Assembly (NCBI GenBank): GCA_033557465.1 | Contig: CM066033.1 | Location: forward strand, 1,305,193,519 to 1,305,257,518 | Length of the DNA: 64,000 bases | Direction: 5' to 3' | DNA from: Ichthyophis bannanicus | Lineage: Eukaryota; Chordata; Amphibia; Gymnophiona; Ichthyophiidae | Part shown: positions 43,301 through 53,791 of the stretch, piece by piece | Layout: each line of letters opens with the position of its first letter | How positions within the stretch are numbered: position 1 is the first letter of the stretch | Program-made: the position numbers and the translations under genes | The notes under the pieces: model-generated | Database searches by the model: none | What the model saw: only the letters and a program-made list of their open reading frames with translations | Told to the model about the DNA's origin: nothing

Positions 43301-43526
43301 TGCCTTCTGACCTGGGGGTCTCATCTTCCAGCACCATAGCACAATTTGTTTTGTTGTAACTATCCATTGGGTTTTCATGGCAAGATACAGAAGTAGATTG
43401 CCAGGCCTTTCTTCCGCGCAGTTTAAGTTTGGTGGTGTTGCCGTTGTCACAAAAATGTGATCCTCCGCCGTCAACACTGTCCCATTCTGCTGCTGTCCAG
43501 ATGGATGGTTTGTCCTGGTCTGGCAC
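40345..43526 (-). pseudogene. BovB-like ORF2 (endonuclease-reverse transcriptase)
   Basis: About 1,040 codons in four pieces: 43,526-42,477, 42,565-42,296, 42,324-41,431 and 41,430-40,345. Endonuclease residues are visible: Asn in GTWNVRSMN, Glu in VSELKW, Asp in MGDWNANVG and Asp-His in TDHQLL. RT has FRKGRGTRD, CFIDYSKAFD, GVRQGCILSP, the catalytic YADD near 41,110 and the C-terminal FGHIMRR block. Two frameshifts lie near 42,500 and 42,310. A single TAA at 41,431-41,433 splits the RT just before LCFIDYSKAFD. The RT half is otherwise clean over about 650 codons, so this copy is only moderately old. Confidence 0.85.
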
Positions 43527-43680
43527 CTCAGCTGAGACCTGTCCATCTTGGGAGACCCTGCTAGTAGTTAAACTACCGATAGTTTAGCTCTCAGCATCAC
43601 TGATGCACGCAAGCCTTCACAGCACGACAAGCTGCAAACCAAGTGGTGTACTGTATCCATAAACACATCAACAAAATGAA
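40345..43680 (-). mobile_element. BovB-like RTE LINE, near full length
   Basis: About 3.3 kb. The 5' side (43,550-43,680 on the minus strand) is a non-coding leader. One long ORF follows (endonuclease-RT), then a short tail whose sequence (TGAGTCGACGTCGACTCGAT on the minus strand at about 40,355-40,374) resembles the SINE-1 tail. The protein blocks (GTWNVRSMN, RRNGVAFI, HKRRLYTWTSP, CFIDYSKAFD, LSYFGHIMRR) are those of the RTE clade, BovB branch. DIRS-C begins directly at its 5' border. Confidence 0.85.
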
Positions 43681-43681
43681 T

Positions 43682-43846
43682 CTCCAGGAACAAGCAGGAA
43701 TGTAGTCCTCACATATGGGTATTGTTGGTACCGACGGAGCCTGCATGGGAACGCTCCACAACATCCAATAAGAACGCTTTTGGGAGCATCCCTCAGCACA
43801 TGCGCGCTGCCTTCCCGCCTTTCCAACTTTCCCTCTTCAGTTCTTC
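43682..43846. repeat. DIRS-C left inverted terminal repeat
   Basis: Reverse-complementary to about 49,427-49,580 with few mismatches. It includes GTTGGTACCGACGGAG near 43,724, a slightly imperfect form of the CGTCGGTACCGACG palindrome. Confidence 0.85.
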
Positions 43847-44068
43847 GTTTTCCGCAGAGCCGACAGGACCTCTTACCTGTCACCGCAGAAAATTACATCT
43901 TTAAACTTCTTTCTGTGGTCGCGTTTGCCTACCGCACGACGCCTACCGGTACCACCGGTTCTTTTCTTCTTTAAAAAAAAAAACAACAAAAAAAGCCTGT
44001 TTCTTTCAGAAACTTTCCTTTTTGGTGCTAGGCGCCATTTTGGGCACTAGGCCCCATTTTCCTAAATC

Positions 44069-46172
44069 ATTGGAAAGCCAACTAGTGGCTTTAAAAAATG
44101 TACCAAGTGTGGCGGTACCATTTCCGTCACTGACACCCATGATTGGTGTTTAAAATGTTTAGGACCTGATCATTCTCCAACTGAATGTCTCTCCTGCATG
44201 GGGATGACCAAAAGAGGAAGACAGAGCCAAGCCGCAAAGCTCAGGACCCTTTTTTCTTTGTATGCCAGATCCATTGCATCCACAATACTTATGGGTCTCC
44301 TTCTGAACGATTAAATACGCACTCTGTTGATCAATGTTGTTCACTGTTAACACTGTACGGATCAGAGTTATTACCGGAGGTCTCAGTCTGAAAGGAGCAC
44401 CGCTGCTAAGACTTACGTCTGGCTACAGCAATGTGCTTTATAACATCAACGACCTCCAAATTATCTGACAAGTATCTAATCATATCATTGCAGGTTCTCA
44501 GTCTTCACTTCTCAGAAATACTTTAATAACAGCTGTGAACTTAACTTTAATGACTAGATGCAACTGTACTCTATATTGATCCCCATTGCATCGACGACAT
44601 CATCTTCTTCCTCCCATGGATCTCAGGTAAATAAACATAAGAGCCGGTCCTCAAAGGGTAGCTCTCCTGCTAAGCATCGAGAGGCCATTGGCATTGCCCT
44701 TGAGGGAACCACACCGGCAAAACAGCCCCGGCGGGAGGCATCGGCTTCTAAAGCATCGATGGGGCTTCAGGATGTTCTCGAGGCCCCAACCTCACAAGAA
44801 CTACCTGTGCCATGCTCAGGGGTTCCGGTCATACTTACCGGTACCGACACCCAGGCATGGGTTCCTCGCTATCGAGCGCAGTATCGCAGCTCTTCTCTCG
44901 GCTGCGGTACCGGTGGTCCCAAGAGCACCTGTGCCGACACCGATGCCGGCACCAACACCGGTGATGCCGGTACCGATGGTGCCGGCCCGGTGGGAACTCT
45001 TCCTATGCCATCTCTGGCTGGAGGGGACAAAGTGGTACCTGCTCACCTCGGTACCGACTTCGATCGGTACCGGGATCTTGCTTTGCAAGAGCATCGAAGT
45101 CAGGCATACTTTGATTCCTCCGATTCCGAAGACTCTTGACAATTCTGCTGGCACTAGAGGGTTTCTTCTAGAAGATCCCTCTTCTCCCCAATGTAGAATG
45201 TTATCTCCAGAGGACATGTCTTTTCAGGATTTCATCCGTGATATGGCCAAATGTTTTTCAATCACAGTAGCTCCTGAAGAACCCAGAGCCAAAGGAATTG
45301 GAAATCCTCCAATATCCTAAAGCTCCCAAGGAGGCAGCTACTCTGCCTATCCATGAAATTCTGCTTAGCTTGATGCTCAGAATGTGGGAAAGACCTCTGA
45401 CCACTTCTCACTCTAGGAGGCTTGATACTATGTATCGAGTTCCACCATGTCCTGGTTTTCAGAAAACCCAGCTACCACACCATTCAATGGTAGTGGAATC
45501 AGCCATGCGTAGGATGAAAAATGCAGAGACACATGCATCCAATCCTCCAGGTCGTGAATGCGGGACTCTGGATGCTTTGGACGCAGAACTTTTCAAGCTT
45601 TCATGCTTTCATCTAGAATCAGTTCATACATCCTATATATGGGAATGTTCCTTAAGGACGTCACAGGAGACTTGGAATTTATGAGCCCTTTCCTCCCAGA
45701 TAAGAGACAAGATTTTCTTGCTCTAGATAAGCATGCTCAAAATGTCTCCAAGTTTGTCAGTCGTGCAGCTTTTGACTGCTTTGAATGCCTCAGCAGAATT
45801 TCTGTTATTGCCATTGGTGCACGACGGATTGCCTGGCCACAGGCATCAGACTTGGAGACTTGGGTACAGGACAAATTAGGCAACATTACTTGCACAGGGG
45901 AGAATCTCTTTGGCAAGAACTGGCAGGAAAAGGCTAATGAGTTAGATGCTGACAATTCTACCTTAGATTGATTGTCAGTCTACAGCCACTCCAGCCAAAA
46001 AGAAGCCTTATAAAAAAAACCCTCTTTTAGCAAAAAGAGGAAGTTTTATCCTTTCTATACCCAGCAGGCTTCAGGTCAGGTTGCCCAAAAGGGACAACCT
46101 AGACAGCAAAAGAAACCAAAAGGACCGAGAACCCAACCAGCTGTCCAGGTTCAGCCCTCTCAAGGGCTTTGA
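44069..46172 (+). pseudogene. DIRS-C gag
   Basis: It aligns with copy E gag. The start codon is disturbed (ATTGG where E has ATGGG at 54,245). The zinc-binding module follows: KCTKCGGTISVTDTHDWCLK, then LSCMGM replacing the third CxxC pair's context. The frame is cut by the insert at 44,281-44,582. Downstream are ASASKASMGLQDVLEAPTS, a GGTACC-rich Thr/Pro stretch (44,830-45,080), and the core block with frame changes near 45,140, 45,290 and 45,580. A Lys/Gln tail ends in a stop at 46,170-46,172. Same role as the other gag copies, non-functional here. Confidence 0.75.
44281..44582. mobile_element. Unidentified 302-bp insert in DIRS-C gag
   Basis: CCATTGCATC occurs directly before (44,271-44,280) and after (44,583-44,592) this segment and looks like a 10-bp target duplication. 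Copies B and E continue across this point without it. The insert has no terminal inverted repeats, no poly(A) and no tRNA-like boxes that I can see. Its class is unknown. Confidence 0.6.
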
Positions 46173-46189
46173 CGCCTTCCCAGAGAGCT

Positions 46190-48085
46190 TTGCCTCTGAG
46201 GGGTCCGCAACCCCCCAATATTCCGGGCAGGTTATTCCGCTTTATCAATAGATGGCACCAAACAGCAGCAGAAGATTGGACTTTGTCCATTGTAGGAGAT
46301 GGGTACAAACTTCATTTTCACTGCATACCCCCTCCTACAATTCTAAAGCAGTTCAATTCACAAACCTCTGCAGACAATCTGCTAGATTACGAGGTCTCCA
46401 CACTTCTTGCCTAAGGGGCAATAGAAGAAGTACCCATTTTTCAACAGGGAACAGGGTTCTACTCCCCCTATTTTCTTATCCCAAAGAAAACAGGGGGACA
46501 CAGACCCATTCTGGACCTCAGAGAACTGAACAAATATGTTTCAAAAGAAATTCAGAATGAATTCTCTAGGAACTCTTCTGCCATACCTTCAAGGCCAGGA
46601 CTGGCTTTGCTCTCTAGACTTTAAAGGATGCATACACACACATTCTCATCCATCCAGATCACAGGAAATTCTTACGTTTCCTTTTCAGGGGAAGACATTT
46701 CCAGTACAGGGTTCTTCCTTTTGGTCTGGCTTCAGCACCAAGGGTGTTCACGAAATGCATGGCAGTAGTAGCAGCATTTCTACGGACCCTGGGGATTTTT
46801 GTCTTCCCCTACTTAGACGACTGGCTCATTCGAGCCTCCACAGTTGCAGAGGCCAGCACTGCACTGTCTCGTACAATGTGAATCCTCCAATACTTGGGAT
46901 TGGAAATCAACTTCCCGAAGTCTCAACTAGTTCCTTCCCAATGCCTAGAATTCATAGGAGCCTGTCTGGATACCAGGCAGGCAAGGGCTTTCCTTCCACA
47001 AGCCCGGTGTCTTCGCATTATGCATCTAGCTTCTCAAGCAGTGGGGAAATCCTCCCTCATGGCTCGGGAACTAGTGCAGCTACTGGGACACATGGCATCC
47101 ACAGTTCATGTAGTCCCATATGCTCGCCTCCACATGCGAGCAGCTCAGTGGACCCTCTCCACACAGTGGACACAGACCACGGGCAATTTGTCGGACAAAA
47201 TAAGTCTCTCAAAGACTAATTGTGTCCCTCCAATGGTGCCAATCACTAGAAAATCTGACAGTTGGGTCTCCTTTCCATCAACCCCTCTTTCAGGCCACCC
47301 TAACAACAGATGTCTCACGGGTGGGTTGGGGAGCACACCTGGATCCTCTCTACACCCAGGGCACCTGGACTCCACAGGAGGTAGGTTTACACATAAACCA
47401 CCTGGAATTAAGAGCAATTTATTTAGCTCTTCGAGTGTTCCACGCCCAGCTCGGCTACAAGACAGTCCTAGTCCAGACGGACAATCAGATAGCCATGTTC
47501 TATGTGAAAAAGCAGGGCGGAACCGGCTCTCTGTCGTTATGCAACGAAGCTTTACGATTATGGGCCCTTGCCAGAGAGCACCAAATTCACCTTCTAGTGG
47601 TATATCTTCCAGGTATTCAAAACCTTTGGGCAGACAAACTCAGTCGAGAATTGCTACCTCACGAGTGGTCACTCTACCTAGACCAGGTGGCAAAGATATT
47701 TCATCTCTGGGGTACTCCAGACACAGACCTCTTTGCAAGTTCGCTGAATGCCAATCTTCCCTGGGTCTGTTCCAGGATACCGGCACACCACTGTCAGGCA
47801 AGGGATGCCTTCCTCCTTCACTGGGGTCAGGACTTCCTTTATGCTTTCCCACCCATGCCCCTCATTCCCAAAACACTCTTCAAGCTTCAGAGACACAGGG
47901 GTCGCATGATTCTGATAGCACCACGATGGCCACGCCAGGCGTGGTATTCACTGCTTCTGCATCTCTCTCAAGCAGCACCTCTGGAGTTAGGGCACGCTTC
48001 AGATCTCCTTTCTCAGGAGAACGGGACGCTATGGCACCCGAATCCCCAGTCCCTGCACCTCACGGCCTGGTTGCTGAAGGCTTAG
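46190..48085 (+). pseudogene. DIRS-C RT, RNase H and methyltransferase-like region
   Basis: The RT is in broken frames but keeps the catalytic YLDDWLI (46,810-46,830). The RNase H plus methyltransferase-like part is one intact 287-codon frame (47,222-48,085). Catalytic-type acids are visible in LTTDVSRVGWG, LELRAIYLAL, QTDNQIAMFYV and WADKLSRE. These are followed by DTDLFASSLN, FLYAFPPMPLIPKTLFKL and GRMILIAPRWP. The YAFPP box sits where Dam-type methylases have their (D/N)PPY box, so methylation activity is questionable. Frame changes near 46,380-46,560 and 46,620-46,900 disable the RT. Confidence 0.8.
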
Positions 48086-49122
48086 ACCTCCAGGATCTCA
48101 ACCTGTCTCAGCAGGTAAAAGATATCCTTCGAGTTTCTAGGAAACTTTCCACAAGAAGATCTTATGCCTTCAAGTGGAAACATTTTACTATATGGTACTC
48201 CAGGAGGGTATTAAACCCCCTGATCGTACCCTTAGAATCGATATTAGAGTATCTTCTTCACTTATCGAATTCTGGGTCAAAGACCAGTTTGGTATGAGTC
48301 TGTCTTAGTGCAATTTCAGCTTCTTATAAGTCTCTGAATGGACAACCAATTTTTTCTCATCCACTCATATCAAGATTTATGAGAGGCCTTCTATTAACCA
48401 AACCTCGCATCAAGCCACCACCGGTGGCATGGGATCTAAGTCTAGTTCTCGGGCAGCTCATGAAGCCGCCTTTTGAGCCTTTAGCCACTGCAGCCCTTAA
48501 GTTCTTGACCTGGAAGGTCGTCATCCTAATTGCAATCACCTCTGCCTGTCGCATCAGTGAATTGCAAGCTTTAGTGGCTGATCCTCCTTATACTAGGTTT
48601 CATCATAATAAGGTTGTTCTTCGAACTCACCCTCATTTTATGACAAAGGTGGTTTCGCCTTTTCATTTAAATCAATCAATTTACCTTCCTGTATTTTTTC
48701 CCAGGCCTCACGCCTCTAATGCAGAAAGGAACCTTCATACTTTGGATTGCAAAAGGGCCTTAGCCTTTTACGTACAAAGAACACAGCAACATGGAAAGTC
48801 TTCACAACTTTTTATAGCTTTTGACCCTAGTCATTTGGGACTTCCAGTCTCCAAAAGAACTTTATCTAAATGGATTGCCCAATGCATATCCCTTACTTAT
48901 GAGAGTAAGGGTCTTCCTCTTCAGGACCATGTCACAGCTCATAATGTCAGGGCCATGGCAGCTTCTATGGCTAATCTCCACTCTGTGTCTATCGATGACA
49001 TTTGTCGAGCAGCCACCTGGGTTTCGGTACACACCTTCACAGCCCACTACTGCCTAGATAAAGCCTCCCATCAGGATGCCTTCTTTGGCCAAGCTGTTCT
49101 TCAAAACCTTTTTCAAACATAA
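48086..49122 (+). pseudogene. DIRS-C tyrosine recombinase, one stop
   Basis: About 345 codons. The N-terminal core-binding part is at 48,086-48,400. One in-frame stop near 48,295 has TGA where copy E has AGA. The catalytic part, 48,379-49,122, is open: ACRISELQAL (first Arg), RTHPHFMTKVVSP, AHNVRAMAASMANLHS (HxxR) and TAHYCLDKAS with the Tyr nucleophile present. All four R-H-R-Y landmarks survive. The enzyme would integrate circular DNA by recombination at the termini. Confidence 0.85.
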
Positions 49123-49240
49123 GCCAACTCCTAACGACCAACCCTGGTGGGATGCCAGAGATCCATGGGAGGAAGGATCTTCACTCTTGACGGTGGCACC
49201 TTCCTGGGGCTATCTCCCTGGCATCTTCAGCTAGGGAGTC

Positions 49241-49343
49241 CCCATATGTGAGGACTACATTCCTGCTTGTTCCTGGAGATAGCGTAGTTACTCACCTGTA
49301 ACAGGTGATCTCCGGGAACAGCAGGAATTTAGTCCTCACAACC
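49241..49343. repeat. DIRS-C internal complementary region
   Basis: 49,241-49,278 is the reverse complement of the left terminus (43,682-43,720). AT at 49,279-49,280 marks the joint. 49,281-49,343 is the reverse complement of the right terminus including the outer extension. A nearly perfect palindrome CACCTGTAACAGGTG lies inside. ICRs of this kind are diagnostic for DIRS-1-type elements and are used to rebuild ends via a circle. Confidence 0.9.
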
Positions 49344-49426
49344 CACCTACCTCCCCTAGGAGTTGTCTCTCTCTCTCTTTTTGTCTTTTCTCTCTCCCTC
49401 TATCCTTTCACTCAGCTACAAACTTA

Positions 49427-49614
49427 ACAGAAGAGGGACAGTTGGAAAGGCGGGAAGGCAGCACGCATGTGCTGAGGGATGCTCCCAAAAGCGTTCTTAT
49501 TGGACGCTGGGGAGCGTTCCCGCGCGGGCTCCGTCGGTACCGACGATACCCATATGTGAGGACTAAATTCCTGCTGTTCCCGGAGATCACCTATTACAGG
49601 TGAATAACTACGCT
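49427..49614. repeat. DIRS-C right inverted terminal repeat with extension
   Basis: Inner part complementary to the left repeat; the outer extension CACCTATTACAGGTGAATAA to ACTACGCT exists only at this end. It is preceded by a C/T-rich tract (49,365-49,410) shared with copies A and D. Confidence 0.85.
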
Positions 49615-51175
49615 TTCTCCGTGCTGTTAGACTAGCTTGAGCCCACTTTCCCAGGTTTATAGCTTGTCGTCCAAATTAGAGGGGCATAGTCTGTTTCACA
49701 GAAAAGCAGTTTTCCCCAAACTTTGTCTGGCTTCTTGTGCCAGATTGTAGTATCTTTCAGCTCGTATCATTCAAGCTCTCTCCCTCTGTCAGCCCAGTGA
49801 GCCTAAGAAGGGTCTGAGCTGTGAGCACGCCAACCAGGTAGCTGTTCTCAGCTACCTATGACCCCCTGCTTCACTCCCAACGCTAACTCAAGGGTGATGC
49901 ATGAATGAAGCATTGTGTGATGTCTAGGACTTGATGTACTTGATAGAGATGGCTTAACCCTTCGTTGTCTCAGGTACAAAAACATAGATTGTGAGCCCTT
50001 TGGGGACAAAGGAAAAATATATATACAGTACCTGAATGCAGACTGCTTTGACTGGTAGAAAAGTGATATATAAGCCTAGTTAAATACCTGTGTATGCCCA
50101 ATTTAAAAGTGTATAGTTCTTCCCTCCCCTCTTTTTTTTCCCCTTCCTTTCCTATTGTTCCTTTATATTACTTTGATGCAATTGTAACTTAGGTATTTCC
50201 TTGTGTTTGTTTCTTTCCTTTCTTTTGTTTGTGTTAACTCCCCTTGTCGTTGTCTGTTTGTAGTTCCCTCCTCTTTCCCCTTGCCTATATTATGTTTTAA
50301 TTATATTGTAAACCACCTAGCTGCTATTTGCCATAGGTGGTATATCAAATTTCAATAAACTGAACTAAAAAACTAACTTCATGAACATTAAGACTTTACA
50401 TGTGTTTTATCTGGGCTTACTGTTTTGGTGATCTTGTGATAAGCTGATTAAAATGTTTTTACCTTCATTCAGAGTGAAAGGGCAGCTGTTTCCTGCTTTC
50501 TTTTCTATTCCACTGCCTTGGTGTTTAATGTCTGCACCGATCAGTTTCCTTGAAAGCACTGGCATCTCCTGAAACTAAAGATTATTTGCACTGCTTAAAC
50601 ATTTGTTCTGAGGATTGGTTGGTGTGAAGGGGTAATCATGGTTGCTGTCACTCAGAATGTCAGCCGTCTCATTCATGCAGCAAGTCAGAAGTGGTATTTG
50701 TGCAACATGATACATACATGAAATCTTGCAGAACGCCATATGAACAATTTCAGATGCTAATTTTGTTTTCACAGTCCACTTGTGAAAGAGAAATACGAAA
50801 ATCTTGTGAAACCAAGAGGACTCTTGTACAGCCTGCTGTATCTTTCAGAATGTTTTTATAGATTTAAAAGGTTAGATTTACCAATTTCTATCCTCCCTAT
50901 GAAACAGAATCAATGACCACAAAAAGAAAAAGAAGAGTACCATTTGTGACAACTGGCTTGTGGCTTCCAATACATCTGCTGATTTTGTTTTTCTGTGAAA
51001 CCCGAGACCCATTTCTTTTTCAGACCTGAAAAGGAGAAAGAAAACATTTACATTTCTCCAATTCTTACATTTTCTTTTTTTTTCCCTCTCTCTATACAGT
51101 CCCACGCTATACTCTACACTCTTCTGCCAGGAATGGTCCTTCCTGCTGCCCGCTAGCATATCCTTCATTGTGAGG
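49615..51175. other. Spacer of about 1.56 kb with LINE/SINE tail-like pieces
   Basis: 49,985-50,090 (TGAGCCCTTTGGGGACAAAG, then a GACTGCTTTGAC...GATATATAAG block) and 50,290-50,370 (TGTAAACCACCTAGCTGCTA, then GGTGGTATATCAAATTTC and AATAAACTGAAC) look like 3' tails of L2-type LINEs or their SINEs. The remaining sequence (50,380-51,175) has no recognised feature and may be unique. Confidence 0.5.
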
Positions 51176-51203
51176 GAGGAGTAGCGTAGTGGTTGGGGCA
51201 AGT
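51176..51203 (+). mobile_element. SINE head fragment
   Basis: GGAGGAGTAGCGTAGTGGTT is the tRNA-like head of the SINE-1/2 type. It is cut after about 28 bp, directly next to the broken left side of DIRS-D. Confidence 0.6.
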
Positions 51204-51204
51204 T

Positions 51205-52290
51205 ACCAGACAGGCAAGGGCTTTCCTTCCACAGGCCCGGTGTCTTCGCATAATGCAACTAGCTTCTCAAGCAGCGGGGAAATCCTCTCTTAACTGCTTG
51301 GGAGCTACTACAGTTGCTGGGACATATGGCAACCACAGTTCATGTAGTCCCATATGCTCGCCTCCACATGCGAGCAGCTCAGTGGACCCTTTCCACACAG
51401 TGGACACAGGCCACAGGTCATTTGTCGGACAAAATAATAAACTCTCAACGACTAATTTTGTCCCTCCAATGGTGGCAATCACTAGAAAACCTGACAGTGG
51501 GTCTCCCTTTCATCAACCCCTTTTTCAGGCCACCCTAACGACAGATGCATCACAGCTGGGTTGGGGAGCACACCTGAATCATCTCTCTACCCAGGGAACC
51601 TGGACTCCACAGGAGGCTGGTTTACACATAAACCTCCTGGAATTAAGAGCAATCTATTTAGCTCTTCGGGTATGCCACACCCAGCTCAGCTACAAGACAG
51701 TCCTAGTCCAGACGGACAATCAAGTAGCCATGTTCTATGTGAACCAGCAGGGTGGAACAGGCTCTCTGTCGTTATGCAACAAAGCTTTATGACTGTGGGC
51801 CCTCGCCAGAGAGCATCAAATTCATCTTCAGGCATTCAAAACCTTTGGGCAGACAGACTCAGTCGAGTACTGTTGCCTCACGAGTGGTCCCTCCACCTAG
51901 ACCAGGTGGCAAAGATATTTCATCTCTGGGGCACTCCAGACATAGACCTCTTTGCAAGTCCACTGAATGCCAAACTTCCCCAGTTCTTTTCCAGGATTCT
52001 GGCTCACAATTGTCAGGCAAGGGATGCCTTCCTCCTTCACTGGGGTCAGGACTTCCTTTATACCTTCCCACCCATATTCCCCTCATCCCCAAAACACTCT
52101 TCAAGCTTCAGAGAGACGGGGGTCACATGATTCTCATAGCACCATGATGGCCACGCCAAACGTGGTATCCCCTGCTTCTACATTTCTCTCAAGCAGCACC
52201 TCTGGAGTTAGGGCATGCTCCAGATCTCCTTTCTCAAGAGAACGGGACGCTATGGCTCCCGAATCCCCAGTCCCTGCAACTCACGGCCTG
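51205..52290 (+). pseudogene. DIRS-D RNase H and methyltransferase-like region
   Basis: RNase H has LTTDASQLGWG near 51,540, a LELRAIYLAL block near 51,645 and QTDNQVAMFYV near 51,710. A small deletion shortens the HQIHLLVVYLPGIQN stretch seen in DIRS-C to HQIHLQ (near 51,820). A frame change also precedes the DIDLFASPLNAKLP part (near 51,945). The block after AFPP shows a further change (TYTFPPI...). Non-functional. Confidence 0.75.
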
Positions 52291-53298
52291 GTTGCTGAAG
52301 GCTTATACCTCCAGGATCTCAACCTGTCCCAACAGGTAAAGGATATCCTTCAGGCTTTTAACTTTCCACAAGAAGATCTTATGCCTTCAAGTGGAAACGT
52401 TTTACTATATGGTGCTGCAAGAAGGGATTAAACCCCCTTGTCATACCCTTGGAATTGATACTAGAGTATCTCCTTCACTTATCAAATTCTGGTCTAAAGA
52501 CCAATTCAGTAAGAGTCCATCTTAGTGCAATTGCAGCTTCTTTTAAGCCTCTAAATGGACAACCAATTTCCTCTCATCCACTCATATCAAGATTTATGAG
52601 AGGCCTTCTATTAACCAAACCTCCCATCAAGCCACCACCGGTGGCATGGGATCTAAACCTAGTTCTCGGGCAGCTTATGAAGCTGCCTTTTGAGCCTTTA
52701 GCCAATTGCAGTCACCTCTGCACGTCGCATTAGTGAATTGCAAGCTTTAGTGGCTGATCCTCCTTATACTAGGTTTCATCATGATAAAGTTGTTCTCAGA
52801 ACTCATCCACACTTTATGCCAAAGGTGATTTCACCTTTTCATTTGAATCAATCAATTTATCTTCCTGTATTTTTTCCGAGGCCTCATGCCTCTAATGCAG
52901 AAAGAAACCTTCATGCTTTGGATTGTAAAAGGGCCTTAGCCTTTTACATACAAAGAACACAGCAACATAGAAAGTCCTCGCAACTTTTTATAGCTTTTGA
53001 CCCTAGTCATTTGGGACTTTCAGTCTCCAAAAGAACTTTATCTAAATGGATTGCCCAATGCATATCCTTTGCTTATGAGAGTAAGGGTCTTCCTCTTCAG
53101 GACCATGTCACAGCTCATAATGTGAGAGCCATGGCTGCTTCCACGGCTAATCTCCACTCTGTGTCTTTCGATGACATTTGTCGAGCAGCCACCTGGGCTT
53201 CGGTACACACCTTCACAGCCCACTACTGCTTGGATAAAGCCTCCTGTCGGGATGCCTTCTTTGGCCAAGCTGTTTTTCGAAATCTCTTTCAGACCTAA
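52291..53298 (+). pseudogene. DIRS-D tyrosine recombinase, internal deletion
   Basis: The core-binding domain is in 52,310-52,690. About 50 bp present in copy C (48,490-48,540, the ALKFLTWKVVILIAI part) are deleted at about 52,703. From 52,738 a clean 186-codon frame covers the rest of the catalytic domain, with RTHPHFMPK, AHNVRAMAAS (HxxR) and AHYCLDKAS (Tyr). The first Arg motif lies at the deletion edge (SARRISEL, shifted). The nucleophile is present, but the fold is damaged. Confidence 0.8.
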
Positions 53299-53416
53299 TT
53301 CAACTCCTACCCACCAGCCCTGTTGGAATGCCAGAGATCCATGGGAGGAAGGATGCCTATCTTTCTGGGTTGGCACCTTCCTGGGGCTATCTCCCTGGCA
53401 TCTTCAGCTAGGGAGT

Positions 53417-53520
53417 CCCCATATGTAAAGACTACATTCCTGCTTGTTCCTGGAGATAGCGTAGTTACTCACCTGTAACAGGTGATCTCCGGGAACAGCA
53501 GGAATTTAGTCTTCACAACC
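53417..53520. repeat. DIRS-D internal complementary region
   Basis: Same composition as in DIRS-C: complement of a left terminus (53,417-53,455), AT at 53,456-53,457, then the complement of the right terminus. The left terminus it records is missing from this copy. Confidence 0.85.
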
Positions 53521-53599
53521 CACCCACCTCCCCTAGGAGTTGTCTCTCTATCTCTTTGTCTCTTTCCTCTCTCCCTCTATCCTTTCACTCAGCTACAAA

Positions 53600-53791
53600 C
53601 TTAACTGAAGAGGGACAGTTGGAAAGGCGGGAAGGCAGCATGCATGTGCTGAGGGATGCTCCCAAAAGCGTTCCTATTGGACGCTGGGGAGCGTTCCCGC
53701 TCAAGCTCCGTCGGTACCGACGATACCCTTATGTGAAGACTAAATTCCTGCTGTTCCCGGAGATCACCTGTTACAGGTGAGTAACTACGCT
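53600..53791. repeat. DIRS-D right inverted terminal repeat
   Basis: It matches the right repeat of DIRS-C, including CGTCGGTACCGACG near 53,709, and ends ACAGGTGAGTAACTACGCT. CAG|GTGAGT at 53,774-53,782 is an exact splice-donor consensus. Only 69 bp separate it from the left end of DIRS-E. Confidence 0.8.

Larger units (their letters stand above)
43682..49614 (+). mobile_element. DIRS-C, structurally complete DIRS retrotransposon
   Basis: 5.93 kb with both ends: left CTCCAGGAACAAGCAGGAAT at 43,682 and right GTGAATAACTACGCT ending 49,614. Left and right inverted repeats of about 165 bp, an ICR (49,241-49,343), and the order gag, RT, RNase H, methyltransferase-like, recombinase are all present. 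No target duplication is evident, as expected for recombinase-mediated integration. A 302-bp foreign insert lies in gag. Confidence 0.9.
51205..53791 (+). mobile_element. DIRS-D, left-truncated DIRS retrotransposon
   Basis: It begins inside the RT-RNase H spacer (equivalent to 46,972 in DIRS-C) and runs through RNase H, methyltransferase-like, recombinase, ICR and right repeat to GTGAGTAACTACGCT at 53,791. Very similar to DIRS-C along its length, so C and D form one subfamily. Gag, RT and the left terminus are missing. Confidence 0.9.
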
